From positions 124,001 to 188,000 of the forward strand of contig JAEZGH010000202.1 in assembly GCA_023417065.1 (NCBI GenBank): a stretch of DNA of 64,000 bases. Direction: 5' to 3'. Both the position numbers and the translations under genes were made by a program. The notes under the pieces are model-generated. The model searched no databases. It was not told where the DNA came from and saw only the letters and a program-made list of their open reading frames with translations. Source of the stretch: Bacteroidota bacterium (GTDB taxonomy: Bacteria > Bacteroidota > Bacteroidia > Cytophagales > Cyclobacteriaceae). Below are positions 43,706-52,737 of this stretch, piece by piece. Numbering within the stretch: the first letter of the stretch is position 1; the number at the start of each line of letters is the position of its first letter.

Positions 43706-44608
43706 TTGAAGATCCAACTGCTTCAGCCTTCCTCCTGGACTGACTACGAACTTATTGACAGCGGCGACTTTGAGAAGCTGGAACGCTTTGGTGCGTATGT
43801 GCTGATCCGCCCAGAGCCCCAGGCCATATGGCGCAGGGCGCTGTCTGACGACGAATGGAAGCGCCAGGCTCACGCGCGGTTTGTCCGGGAACAGAAAGAC
43901 AAGTACCGCTTTTCCGACGACGTGAAGGGGGGCTGGAAGAAGACTTCGGCGATGCCGGACAGCTGGAATGTGACGTACCGCCATAAAGACCTGGAGGTAG
44001 TACTGCGGCTGGCGCTGACCAGCTTTGGCCACGTGGGAATCTTCCCCGAACAGGGCAATAACTGGAATTTTATCCATGAAACCCTGGCTGGCTGGAAAGG
44101 AGCCGGCACGCGGGTTTTGAATCTGTTTGCCTACACTGGCGCCGCATCAATGGTAGCCCGCGCAGGAGGAGCAGATGTCGTGCATTGTGACGCCTCCAGG
44201 CCCGGGATCAATTGGGCGAACCAGAATATGCAGCTCAACAAGCTGACCGACATCCGCTGGGTTTATGAGGATGCGTTTAAGTTCGCGCGCCGTGAAATGA
44301 AGCGTGGCAATCAGTACAACGGTATTATCATGGATCCTCCGCCTTACGGCCGTGGACCGGAAGGCGAAAAATGGACATTACAGGAGCAGTTAGACGAATT
44401 GGTGTCTATAGCCAGCAATCTGCTGAAAAAGGACCGGCATTTTTTCATCCTCAGCATGTATGCGGTTGGGCTTTCCTCTCTTGTGGGCTTCAATGTGGTG
44501 AAAACCCATTTCCCTGACTCGGAGCCCGAAATAGGCGAGTTCTTCCTCAAGTCCCGCTCGGAAAAGAAGGACCTTCCCATGGGGACATTCCTGCGATTTC
44601 GCCGGTAA
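43706..44608 (+). CDS. RlmI-like class I SAM methyltransferase, TTG start
   Basis: 300 residues. A stop codon TAA at 43700-43702 lies just upstream in frame, so the start must be the TTG at 43706 or a later codon. The N-terminal part (LLQPSSWTDYELIDSGDFEKLERFG) is conserved in this family, so TTG is preferred. The SAM fold shows VLNLFAYTGAASMVARAGGA and the catalytic DPPPYGRGPEG. It resembles the 23S rRNA m5C methyltransferase RlmI but lacks the N-terminal PUA domain. Substrate is a guess: rRNA or tRNA. Confidence 0.88.
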   Translation: MKIQLLQPSSWTDYELIDSGDFEKLERFGAYVLIRPEPQAIWRRALSDDEWKRQAHARFVREQKDKYRFSDDVKGGWKKTSAMPDSWNVTYRHKDLEVVLRLALTSFGHVGIFPEQGNNWNFIHETLAGWKGAGTRVLNLFAYTGAASMVARAGGADVVHCDASRPGINWANQNMQLNKLTDIRWVYEDAFKFARREMKRGNQYNGIIMDPPPYGRGPEGEKWTLQEQLDELVSIASNLLKKDRHFFILSMYAVGLSSLVGFNVVKTHFPDSEPEIGEFFLKSRSEKKDLPMGTFLRFRR

Positions 44609-44863
44609 CGTCACCGGTCCTACGTTCTTACAACCCGATTTTTAAGGTTTCTACGGCGATTTGGCGGATTTAACCTCTGCCGTGCCCGGATTGTGTTGCA
44701 GTTTTGTTGACTTAAGTATAAATTCTTACCTGTATAGGATTTCAAACTAAAATGCCGACTGGCTCTTTGGCGCCAATCACTTGCCGGGCGGGTATAGACT
44801 AGGGCTCATCGTCGTGCGCGTGGCTAACTTTTTATAATTCAAGGTAATTTGACGAATTAACCC

Positions 44864-44871
44864 TATCTTTG
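44864..44871 (+). promoter_or_regulatory. -7 element of the typA promoter
   Basis: TATCTTTG matches TAnnTTTG, 35 bases before the typA start. A TTG at 44849-44851 is too close (12 bases) for the usual -33 spacing, so the upstream element is not assigned. Confidence 0.5.
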
Positions 44872-44906
44872 CGCCTCATTTTTAAAAAACGAGGATTTGA
44901 GGATTT

Positions 44907-46721
44907 ATGGACGTTAACAAGATCAGGAACATTGCGATTATAGCTCACGTAGACCACGGTAAGACAACATTGGTCGATAAACTATTGATGGCTGGAAAGC
45001 TGTTCAAAGACCATGAAAACCCAGGCGAGCTTATCATGGATAGCAATGACCTGGAACGCGAAAGGGGCATTACAATCCTCGCGAAGAACGTATCAGTTCG
45101 TTACAAAGACTATAAAATCAATGTGATAGACACGCCCGGCCACAGTGACTTTGGTGGCGAAGTGGAGCGTGTTCTCAATATGGCCGACGGATGCCTCCTC
45201 CTTGTGGACGCGTTCGAAGGACCAATGCCTCAAACCCGGTTTGTACTTCAAAAAGCTCTTCAGCTCGGCCTCAAACCTATCGTTGTAATCAATAAAGTTG
45301 ACAAGAAGAACTGTACTCCTGACGAAGTTCACGAACAGGTATTCGACCTGATGTTTCAGCTGGACGCAACGGAAGAACAGCTGGACTTCCCCACGTTCTA
45401 CGGCTCAGCCAAACAGGGATGGATGAGCACCGACTGGAAAACTCCTACGGAGACTATCACACCTCTCCTCGACGGAATCATCCAGTATATCCCGGCTCCT
45501 AAAGTTGCCGAAGGCCCTACACAGCTGCTGATCACATCGCTTGAATACTCTTCTTATATCGGCCGTGTTGCGATTGGTCGTGTACACCGTGGTTCTATTA
45601 AAAGTGGTCAGCAGATTGCCTTGCTGAAACGCGAAGGAAAAGGTGTGACAAAATCGCGTATCAAAGATCTTTATGTATTTGAAGGTTTCGAAAAACAAAA
45701 AGTTGACGAAGTACGTGCCGGTGAAATCTGCGCGCTCGTAGGGCTTGAAGGATTTGAAATCGGCGATACTGTTTCCGATATCGAGGTTCAGGAAGCGATG
45801 AAATCTATCGCTATTGATGAGCCTACAATGAGTATGTTGTTTACGATCAACAACTCGCCGTTCTATGGCAAAGAGGGAAAATTTGTAACGTCGCGTCACA
45901 TCAAGGAACGCCTCGACAAAGAACTCGAGAAGAACCTTGCATTACGCGTGGGCGAGACCGGTTCTGCCGATTCATTTATGGTTTTCGGACGTGGCGTACT
46001 CCACCTTTCCGTATTAATCGAAACCATGCGCCGCGAAGGATACGAACTACAGATCGGTCAGCCTCAGGTTATCTTCAAGGAGATTGACGGCGTTAAATGC
46101 GAACCAGTTGAGGAACTTACTATCGACTTACCTGAAACGGATGCAGGAAAAGCTATTGAAACGGTCTCTGTTCGCAAAGGCGAAATGCTCAACATGGAGC
46201 CGAAAGGCGATCGTATGGTTTTGAAATTTTTGATCCCCTCACGCGGGATTATCGGTCTGCGAAATTATCTTCTGAACGTAACTGCGGGTGAGGCGATCGT
46301 GACGCACCGCTTCAAAGAATATCAGCCATACCGCGGCGAAATCCCCGGACGTATTAATGGTTCGCTTATCGTGATGGAGCAAGGCGAAGCAATCGCGTAC
46401 AGCTTGAACAACCTTCAGGATCGCGGTAAGTTCTTTATCGATCCAGGTGAACCCGTTTACGAAGGTCAGGTTATTGGCGAACACAGCCGCAGCGGTGACC
46501 TCGTAGTGAACGTTACCAAAACCAAGAAGCTCACAAACATGCGCGCTTCGGGTGCCGACGAAAAAATGAGAATTGCTCCGCCGATCAAGTTTTCTCTCGA
46601 AGAAGCGTTGGAATACATTCAAAGCGACGAGTACGTGGAGGTGACGCCGAAGTCTATCCGACTCCGGAAAATCTATCTTACTGAAAACGAAAGAAAGCGT
46701 TTCGGAAAAACTTCGAACTAA
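44907..46721 (+). CDS. typA: Ribosome-associated GTPase TypA/BipA
   Basis: 604 residues, normal size. G1 AHVDHGKTT, effector ERERGIT, G3 DTPGHSDFGGEV and G4 NKVDKKN are present, followed by EF-G-like domains II, III and V and the BipA-specific C-terminal domain. It acts on 70S ribosomes and helps 50S assembly and growth under stress. It has its own promoter and terminator. Confidence 0.96.
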   Translation: MDVNKIRNIAIIAHVDHGKTTLVDKLLMAGKLFKDHENPGELIMDSNDLERERGITILAKNVSVRYKDYKINVIDTPGHSDFGGEVERVLNMADGCLLLVDAFEGPMPQTRFVLQKALQLGLKPIVVINKVDKKNCTPDEVHEQVFDLMFQLDATEEQLDFPTFYGSAKQGWMSTDWKTPTETITPLLDGIIQYIPAPKVAEGPTQLLITSLEYSSYIGRVAIGRVHRGSIKSGQQIALLKREGKGVTKSRIKDLYVFEGFEKQKVDEVRAGEICALVGLEGFEIGDTVSDIEVQEAMKSIAIDEPTMSMLFTINNSPFYGKEGKFVTSRHIKERLDKELEKNLALRVGETGSADSFMVFGRGVLHLSVLIETMRREGYELQIGQPQVIFKEIDGVKCEPVEELTIDLPETDAGKAIETVSVRKGEMLNMEPKGDRMVLKFLIPSRGIIGLRNYLLNVTAGEAIVTHRFKEYQPYRGEIPGRINGSLIVMEQGEAIAYSLNNLQDRGKFFIDPGEPVYEGQVIGEHSRSGDLVVNVTKTKKLTNMRASGADEKMRIAPPIKFSLEEALEYIQSDEYVEVTPKSIRLRKIYLTENERKRFGKTSN

Positions 46722-46743
46722 GTCTTTCCAATACTATAATGTG

Positions 46744-46776
46744 GCGGCCCATCGTAACAGATGTGCCGCTTTTTTT
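46744..46776 (+). terminator. Terminator after typA
   Basis: GCGGCCCATC-gtaaca-GATGTGCCGC (one mismatch) followed by a run of T that reaches the stop of the next, convergent gene. Confidence 0.8.
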
Positions 46777-47833
46777 ATTCACCGAAGTATTCTTTACCCT
46801 CGCGCGACACGTAGCCCTCGCGACCTCGCGAGTCTTTTATCAACGTGACAGGCGATCCCTGGAACGGCTCCACATAGCTGTAACGCAATGGAAGAATCGT
46901 TTTTCCTTCGCCATCTACAACGCCGTAAAGTCCGTCTTTCCCGACAATAAATTCAAGAGGGCAGTTGCAAGGTTCGGGAAGCCTCACAGCGTCAAAGGAT
47001 AGCGGTAAGATGATAGCACCCTTTTCATCGACAATCCCATACTTCCGTTCCTTACCTACAATATAGTGTTCGCGCCTCGCGACCGTTTCGCCGTCGGTTT
47101 GAACGTCGGAAGCTTTCGCTATTGAATCGTATTCAAAGGGAAGAATCGCCTCACCATGGAAGTTAAGAACTCCCCATTTGCCTTCTTTCAGGGCTTTGAG
47201 CGATTTCATATCCATGATGTCAATTCCGTCGAATTCTACGGGAGCAATTTGTTCGCCCTGCACATTTAGCGCGCCCCATTTGCTGTTCTTCGAAACCAGT
47301 GCAAAGTGATTGCGCATCGGGAAGAAATACCTCGACAGAATTCTGATGTTGTCGAATCGTTCAGGAAGGGTATCCCCCGACGGCAGACGAATGAGTCCGG
47401 ATTTTCCCGTCGAATCGCGGAAAATTTCAAATGGGGGAAGTTCATCCTCCTCGAAAAGTTTGTCTTCCGGGGGAATGCACTCGTCGATATCGGCTTCCAG
47501 GTTAATGCAATACTTGCGTTTCTGTTTTTCAACCTCGGCAACACCCATGAAAAAGTCTCCGGCATTGGTGAACTGCGGAATGATCGCCAGTTTACCCTGA
47601 CGGTTGATGTACCCGTACAGTCCTCTTTGTTTGATGCGCGCTAATCCATCAGGTGAAAAGAAGTGCGTACGCTCGTAGACCGGGGCGATGACTATCTTTC
47701 CCGACGCGTCGCTGTAGCCCCAGGCGCTGCCCTTGCGATAAGGAATAAGGTCCTGGGCATGCCCTTGAAGCAACGTCACCAGGAGAAGAAAACTTGTGGG
47801 AAGTATCCCACGCCGACAGACCGAGCTTGCCAT
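46775..47833 (-). CDS. Exported WG-repeat protein
   Basis: 352 residues with a signal peptide (MASSVCRRGILPTSFLLLVTLLQGHAQ). It is built of repeated WG-type units, each about 25-50 residues, with the pattern x-Gly-Tyr/Trp-Gly plus Gly-Lys-x-Ile-x-Pro, for example AWGYSDASGKIVIAPVYE, YGYINRQGKLAIIPQF, WGALNVQGEQIAPVEF, KYGIVDEKGAIILPLSF and YGVVDGEGKTILPLRY. The fold is probably a beta-propeller-like protein-binding surface; function unknown. It is convergent with typA. Confidence 0.9.
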   Translation of the reverse strand: MASSVCRRGILPTSFLLLVTLLQGHAQDLIPYRKGSAWGYSDASGKIVIAPVYERTHFFSPDGLARIKQRGLYGYINRQGKLAIIPQFTNAGDFFMGVAEVEKQKRKYCINLEADIDECIPPEDKLFEEDELPPFEIFRDSTGKSGLIRLPSGDTLPERFDNIRILSRYFFPMRNHFALVSKNSKWGALNVQGEQIAPVEFDGIDIMDMKSLKALKEGKWGVLNFHGEAILPFEYDSIAKASDVQTDGETVARREHYIVGKERKYGIVDEKGAIILPLSFDAVRLPEPCNCPLEFIVGKDGLYGVVDGEGKTILPLRYSYVEPFQGSPVTLIKDSRGREGYVSREGKEYFGE

Positions 47834-47917
47834 ATGAGAGTGTATTATTGATTATTCACAACTCATCGGCTTCGGGCGCGTGGCCCGAAGCAATGCTTAC
47901 ACGTAATTCGATGTGTG

Positions 47918-50900
47918 TCACATCGACCTTCTGTACTGTCCGCCTACCTCAAACAGCGCTCTAGTAATCTGACCCAGCGAGCAGACTTTACAGGCTTCCA
48001 TGAGGCTTTCGAATACATTTCGGTTTTGTACGGCGGCCTCCTGCACTTGTGCCAGCAACTTTGCCGCCTTCTCTCCTTGTGCCTTATGGAGGTTGTTCAA
48101 CATCCTGATCTGATATTCTTTCTCCGACTCCGTTGCGCGGATAACTTCCCGCGGAAGGGTGGTGGGAGAGCCTTTAGAACTTAAGAACGTATTAACTCCG
48201 ATAATTGGGTAATCACCGGTGTGTTTTAATGTTTCATAATAGAGACTTTCTTCCTGGATTTTTCCACGCTGATACATGGTTTCCATTGCACCCAGTACGC
48301 CACCCCGCTCGCTAATTCGATCGAACTCCGCCAATACAGCTTCTTCTACCAGGTCAGTCAACTCCTCGATGATGAATGATCCCTGGAGAGGATTTTCATT
48401 CTTGGCGAGTCCGAGTTCGCGGTTAATAATGAGCTGAATGGCCATGGCCCGGCGTACGGATTCTTCCGTTGGCGTGGTGATCGCTTCGTCATAGGCATTT
48501 GTGTGCAACGAATTACAGTTGTCGTATATCGCGTACAACGCCTGTAGCGTGGTGCGAATATCGTTGAAGTCGATTTCCTGTGCATGCAGTGATCTTCCCG
48601 ATGTCTGAATATGATACTTCAGCATTTGGCTGCGGGCGTTCGCGCCATATTTCTCCTTCATAGCCTTGGCCCATAACCTTCTGGCTACACGGCCAATAAC
48701 GGCATATTCCGGATCGATGCCGTTGCTGAAGAAGAATGAAAGGTTCGGGGCAAACTGATCGATGTGCATGCCGCGACTCAGATAATATTCTACATACGTG
48801 AAGCCATTGGCAAGGGTGAACGCCAGCTGCGTTATTGGATTCGCTCCCGCTTCGGCAATGTGATAACCTGATATCGAGACGGAATAGAAATTCCGCACGT
48901 TATGATCAATAAAATACTGTTGCACATCACCCATCAGTCTGAGGGCAAACTCTGTTGAGAAGATGCACGTATTCTGCGCCTGATCTTCCTTGAGGATGTC
49001 CGCCTGTACTGTTCCCCGAACTTGTGAAAGCGTATGGGCCTTGATGTTTTCGTAAATATCCCTGGGCAGAACCTGATCCCCTGTAACGCCGAGTAACATC
49101 AGTCCGAGGCCATCATTGCCTTCAGGAAGTGCTCCCTGATATGACGGTCTTTCGGCTGCTGAATGCTTGTACAAACTTTCGATTTTGGATTGAACTCCTT
49201 CTTCCAGACCATTCGCGCGAATGTATTTTTCACACTGCTGGTCAATGGCGGCGTTGAGAAAGTAACCCAGAAGCATTGGTGCAGGTCCGTTTATGGTCAT
49301 CGAAACCGATGTTCGCGGATCTGCCAGGTCAAAGCCACTGTAAAGTTTCTTGGCGTCGTCAAGGCAACATATGCTTACTCCGGAGTTGCCGATTTTTCCG
49401 TAGATATCTGGGCGATAGTCGGGGTCGTTGCCATAAAGCGTCACGGAATCAAAGGCGGTGGAAAGACGCTTTGCAGGCATCGCCCGGCTTACGTAGTGGA
49501 ACCTTCGGTTTGTGCGCTCCGGACCACCTTCGCCGGCGAACATACGCGTCGGGTCTTCGCCTTCCCTTTTGAAAGGATAGATTCCTGCGGTATAGGGAAA
49601 CTCGCCGGGAACGTTCTCCTGAAGGAGCCATTTCAACCGATCACCCCATGCTTCATAACGCGGCAGACTTACTTTCGGAATTTGTGCATGCGAAAGCGAT
49701 TCCGTATGGGTAGTGATTCCAATCTCTTTGTCACGAACCTTGAACTTGAAAACCGGTTCGCGATACTTGCTGACTTTCTCGTTCCATTCTTCAAGATGCC
49801 GCAGGTTCTTCGGATCAATATTTAATCTGAGCTCATCTTTCCGCGAGCGGATCGCCTGTACAGCCTGATCACTGCTGTCGCCAAGCACTTCGATCGTTTT
49901 ATCGAGTGCATAAAGCTGTTGAGCTACCTCGGATTGTTCCTTTACCCATGCATCGTATTTGCGATTGCTTTCAGCAATTTCGCTCAGGTATCTGGTCCTG
50001 TTAGGCGGAATTACATATACCTTTTCAGACACTTCGTTTGTAGCTTCAAAGCCAGAGTGGAACTGCGCACCAGTTTTTGAGACGATAGTATCAATTACCT
50101 TTCGATACAGTTGATTAGTTCCCGGGTCGTTGAACTGCGAGGCTATCGTGCCGAATACAGGCATGTCATCTATCTTTTCATTCCACCGCTGATGGTTGCG
50201 CTGATACTGTTTGCGTACGTCGCGCAATGCATCGAGAGCACCGCGCTTGTCGAACTTGTTTAGTGCAATGATGTCAGCGAAATCGAGCATATCGATTTTT
50301 TCAAGTTGTGTGGCGGCGCCGTATTCGGGCGTCATCACATAGAGTGAAACGTCGCTGTGGTCAAGAATCTCGGTATCACTTTGTCCGATACCAGATGTTT
50401 CAAGAATAATCAGATCAAACTTCGCAGCTTTCAGTACAAGGATCGCTTCTTTTACGAACGCCGATAGCGCAAGATTGCTTTGTCGCGTAGCAAGAGAACG
50501 CATGTACACGCGCGAATTGTTAATGGCGTTCATTCGGATTCTATCGCCGAGCAGAGCTCCGCCTGTCTTGCGTTTACTCGGATCTACCGAAACGATACCG
50601 ACAGTCTTATCGCGGAAATCCATGAGGAACCTTCTTACGAGTTCATCGACCATTGATGATTTACCGGCACCACCGGTTCCTGTGATACCGAGTACAGGCA
50701 CGGCAACTTCTGTTGCAAGCGCCTTTACTTTCTCAAAAGCTGACTTACTTTTATCATAGAAGTTTTCGGCTGCTGATATTAGGCGTGCAATCGCCAGTGG
50801 ATCCTTTGATGCAAGGCGCTCCACTTCATCGGTAAGGTTGTCACCCAATGCAAAATCGCTTTCCTTCACCAGATCGTTTATCATTCCTTGCAGGCCCAGC

Positions 50901-51343
50901 GCGCGGCCGTCGTCCGGAGAATAAATACGGGTGATGCCGTAATCCATGAGTTCCCGGATTTCTTCAGGCAGGATAACTCCTCCGCCTCCACCAAATACAC
51001 GAATATGACCGGCGCCCTTTTCAACCAGAAGGTCGCGCATATAACGGAAGTACTCATTGTGACCACCCTGATAGCTTGTCAGCGCAATCGCCTGGGCGTC
51101 TTCCTGTATGGCAGTGTTGACAACCTCTTGCACACTTCTGTCGTGACCAAGATGTATAACTTCGCAACCGGTGGCCTGTATGATCCTTCGCATGATATTG
51201 ATCGATGCATCGTGACCGTCAAACAGACTCGCCGCCGTTACAATGCGGATCTTGTTCACGGGCTTATATGGCTGGGGTGCCTGGTGGCCCGCCAGATTGG
51301 GTTTTGCTGCTTTCTTTTCCTCCTTAACGGATGATACGTTCAT
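47918..51343 (-). CDS. icmF: Fused adenosylcobalamin-dependent isobutyryl-CoA mutase (IcmF)
   Basis: 1,141 residues from ATG 51343. The frame opens to 51385, but the promoter at 51365-51372 and the lack of conservation ahead favour the inner ATG. Domain order is that of IcmF: B12-binding domain (DGHDASINIMRRI at 42-54), a G-protein chaperone (P-loop GTGGAGKSS at 222-230), then the mutase barrel. It rearranges branched acyl-CoA, isobutyryl-CoA to n-butyryl-CoA, using coenzyme B12, with GTP hydrolysis guarding the cofactor. Specificity residues look mixed: Gln790 in AQNTCIF is Icm-like, while Tyr589 in TAGIYPF matches methylmalonyl-CoA mutase rather than the Phe usual in IcmF. Residue equivalences are from memory. 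Confidence 0.92.
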   Translation of the reverse strand: MNVSSVKEEKKAAKPNLAGHQAPQPYKPVNKIRIVTAASLFDGHDASINIMRRIIQATGCEVIHLGHDRSVQEVVNTAIQEDAQAIALTSYQGGHNEYFRYMRDLLVEKGAGHIRVFGGGGGVILPEEIRELMDYGITRIYSPDDGRALGLQGMINDLVKESDFALGDNLTDEVERLASKDPLAIARLISAAENFYDKSKSAFEKVKALATEVAVPVLGITGTGGAGKSSMVDELVRRFLMDFRDKTVGIVSVDPSKRKTGGALLGDRIRMNAINNSRVYMRSLATRQSNLALSAFVKEAILVLKAAKFDLIILETSGIGQSDTEILDHSDVSLYVMTPEYGAATQLEKIDMLDFADIIALNKFDKRGALDALRDVRKQYQRNHQRWNEKIDDMPVFGTIASQFNDPGTNQLYRKVIDTIVSKTGAQFHSGFEATNEVSEKVYVIPPNRTRYLSEIAESNRKYDAWVKEQSEVAQQLYALDKTIEVLGDSSDQAVQAIRSRKDELRLNIDPKNLRHLEEWNEKVSKYREPVFKFKVRDKEIGITTHTESLSHAQIPKVSLPRYEAWGDRLKWLLQENVPGEFPYTAGIYPFKREGEDPTRMFAGEGGPERTNRRFHYVSRAMPAKRLSTAFDSVTLYGNDPDYRPDIYGKIGNSGVSICCLDDAKKLYSGFDLADPRTSVSMTINGPAPMLLGYFLNAAIDQQCEKYIRANGLEEGVQSKIESLYKHSAAERPSYQGALPEGNDGLGLMLLGVTGDQVLPRDIYENIKAHTLSQVRGTVQADILKEDQAQNTCIFSTEFALRLMGDVQQYFIDHNVRNFYSVSISGYHIAEAGANPITQLAFTLANGFTYVEYYLSRGMHIDQFAPNLSFFFSNGIDPEYAVIGRVARRLWAKAMKEKYGANARSQMLKYHIQTSGRSLHAQEIDFNDIRTTLQALYAIYDNCNSLHTNAYDEAITTPTEESVRRAMAIQLIINRELGLAKNENPLQGSFIIEELTDLVEEAVLAEFDRISERGGVLGAMETMYQRGKIQEESLYYETLKHTGDYPIIGVNTFLSSKGSPTTLPREVIRATESEKEYQIRMLNNLHKAQGEKAAKLLAQVQEAAVQNRNVFESLMEACKVCSLGQITRALFEVGGQYRRSM

Positions 51344-51364
51344 GTCTGGTAGTCGTTGAAATGC

Positions 51365-51372
51365 CAAAAATA
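51365..51372 (-). promoter_or_regulatory. -7 element for icmF
   Basis: Minus strand TATTTTTG, matching TAnnTTTG, 22 bases before ATG 51343 and inside the longer alternative frame. This supports the inner start codon. No -33 element is clear. Confidence 0.45.
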
Positions 51373-51466
51373 GTAACTTTTCCATTCACCTAACAGGTAT
51401 TAGGCTGTTCTTTATCTGCGCGTTTGCTAATCGACTGGCACGGCTTTTTGGCTTTGGATTGTCGTG

Positions 51467-51480
51467 CAACGCATGCGTTG
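51467..51480. promoter_or_regulatory. 14-bp perfect palindrome upstream of the PRC-barrel gene
   Basis: CAACGCATGCGTTG, a perfect palindrome 39 bases before the PRC-barrel start at 51519 and between divergent genes. It is a candidate operator. Confidence 0.4.
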
Positions 51481-51518
51481 TACCAATAACAATAAATTTT
51501 GAATTAAACCCGAGCGTT

Positions 51519-51968
51519 ATGAAAACGACAACAGAAAAGGATTATGAGGTAGACAATGCAACGGGAATAAACCACGAAGGGCCGCAGGCTAATGTTCCGG
51601 TAAGAAGGCTAACGGCAAGCTCCATTATCGGCGACGACGTGGAAAATCCACAGGGGGAAAACCTTGGCAAGATAGATAACCTGATGGTGAACCTGCGTGA
51701 CGGCAAGGTTGAATATGCCGTTATCGAGATGGGCTCATTCCTCGGAATCGGCGGAAAATTGTTCGCCATTCCTTTCAGCGAATTACAGGTGGATCCGGTG
51801 AAAGAGGTGTTCATACTAAATCGCAGCAAGGAGTATCTGAAGGAGATCCCGGGATTCGATAAGTCGCACTGGCCCGATACCAACGCCCATACGTACTTCA
51901 CAGATGTGAATACTTACTGGGGCGTTGGAAATCCGACAGGTGAATCACCGACGCCAACCGCATATTAA
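51519..51968 (+). CDS. PRC-barrel domain protein
   Basis: About 149 residues from ATG 51519; an upstream ATG at 51459 would run through the palindrome and is rejected. The PRC-barrel pattern is clear: RRLTASSIIGDDVENPQGENLGKIDNLMVNLRDGKVEYAVIEMGSF, then GIGGKLFAIPFSELQVDPVKEVFILN. PRC-barrels occur in photosynthetic reaction-centre H subunits, RimM and stress-related proteins. A short C-terminal acidic-aromatic tail (FDKSHWPDTNAHTYF) follows. Function unknown; stress response is a guess from similar proteins. Confidence 0.87.
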   Translation: MKTTTEKDYEVDNATGINHEGPQANVPVRRLTASSIIGDDVENPQGENLGKIDNLMVNLRDGKVEYAVIEMGSFLGIGGKLFAIPFSELQVDPVKEVFILNRSKEYLKEIPGFDKSHWPDTNAHTYFTDVNTYWGVGNPTGESPTPTAY

Positions 51969-51979
51969 TTGTAAACAAG

Positions 51980-52009
51980 AAAGGACGTCATCACGGCGTC
52001 CTTTTTTAG
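51980..52009. terminator. Terminator between convergent genes
   Basis: Stem AAAGGACG / CGTCCTTT, 9-base loop, then T run. It lies between the PRC-barrel gene (+) and the Fpg-like gene (-). Confidence 0.8.
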
Positions 52010-52734
52010 TTGTATACATGCTGACAGTTTGCGCAGAAAAATGATAATCGCGGTGTCTTGCCTGTATGGTCGATCAATACCGGCAGGTTACACCGTCGGC
52101 ATTTCTTCTTCTTGTAAATCGATAAGTGTTTGCGCAGCTGATAAATTTTCTTCCAGTTATAGAACTCGAAACTGAATTGTCGCGCTTCGCGGATAAGCGT
52201 TCCCAGCTTCCGCGGCGGAAGCGAGCCAATATTACTGTCAGGATGTACCTGAATCCGGTAAAGCACTTCATTTTTGATGATGTTACCTACGCCGGCAAAA
52301 ATGTTCTGGTCGAGTAGTGCATCTCCGACATTTGTATTCGGTTGCTTTTTCAGCTTATTCCGCGCTTTGCGTTCGCTCCACAGGTCAGACATCACATCGC
52401 TGGTCCAGTCATACAAATCGCTCGGATTTTCATGTAACAACTTCACGGAGCAGGCATAGAGGTTCAGCACATCGTTCCCAAATTCCAGACTGAGCTTGGG
52501 CGGACGGTCCTTTTCTTCATTAAGACGATAGCTGCCAAACATCAGAAAGTGAATACGAATTGTGGCTGTATTCAATTGAATGAAGAATTGTTTTCCGTGC
52601 GAAAGGATGTTCGTTACCTTCTGATTAATTAGCTCATCGTAAGGAATATTTACGACACCCGACGAGCCTGTTATTCGTCGCCCCTTAAGAAATGAGAGTT
52701 CTTCTTTCAGTATTACGAGCGAAGGCCCTTCCAT
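52006..52734 (-). CDS. Fpg/Nei-family DNA glycosylase-like protein lacking Pro2
   Basis: 242 residues. The H2TH region (DALLDQNIFAGVGNIIKNEVLYR), the beta-rich N-terminal half and a C-terminal Cys4 zinc finger (CRRCNLPVLID...FFCANCQ) define the Fpg/Nei family, which removes damaged bases from DNA. In that family Pro2 after the removed Met is the nucleophile (MPEGP...). Here the N-terminus is MEGPS, so residue 2 is Glu. An in-frame stop lies two codons upstream (it is the stop of the previous gene), so the start cannot be moved earlier. The protein may use another residue or be a binding form. It is in an operon with the two upstream genes. Confidence 0.85.
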   Translation of the reverse strand: MEGPSLVILKEELSFLKGRRITGSSGVVNIPYDELINQKVTNILSHGKQFFIQLNTATIRIHFLMFGSYRLNEEKDRPPKLSLEFGNDVLNLYACSVKLLHENPSDLYDWTSDVMSDLWSERKARNKLKKQPNTNVGDALLDQNIFAGVGNIIKNEVLYRIQVHPDSNIGSLPPRKLGTLIREARQFSFEFYNWKKIYQLRKHLSIYKKKKCRRCNLPVLIDHTGKTPRLSFFCANCQHVYN

Positions 52735-52737
52735 GAG

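Noticed and set aside
51459..51518. Longer start for the PRC-barrel gene
   Set aside because: The 20 extra residues run through a perfect palindrome and have no conserved pattern; ATG 51519 begins the recognised domain region.
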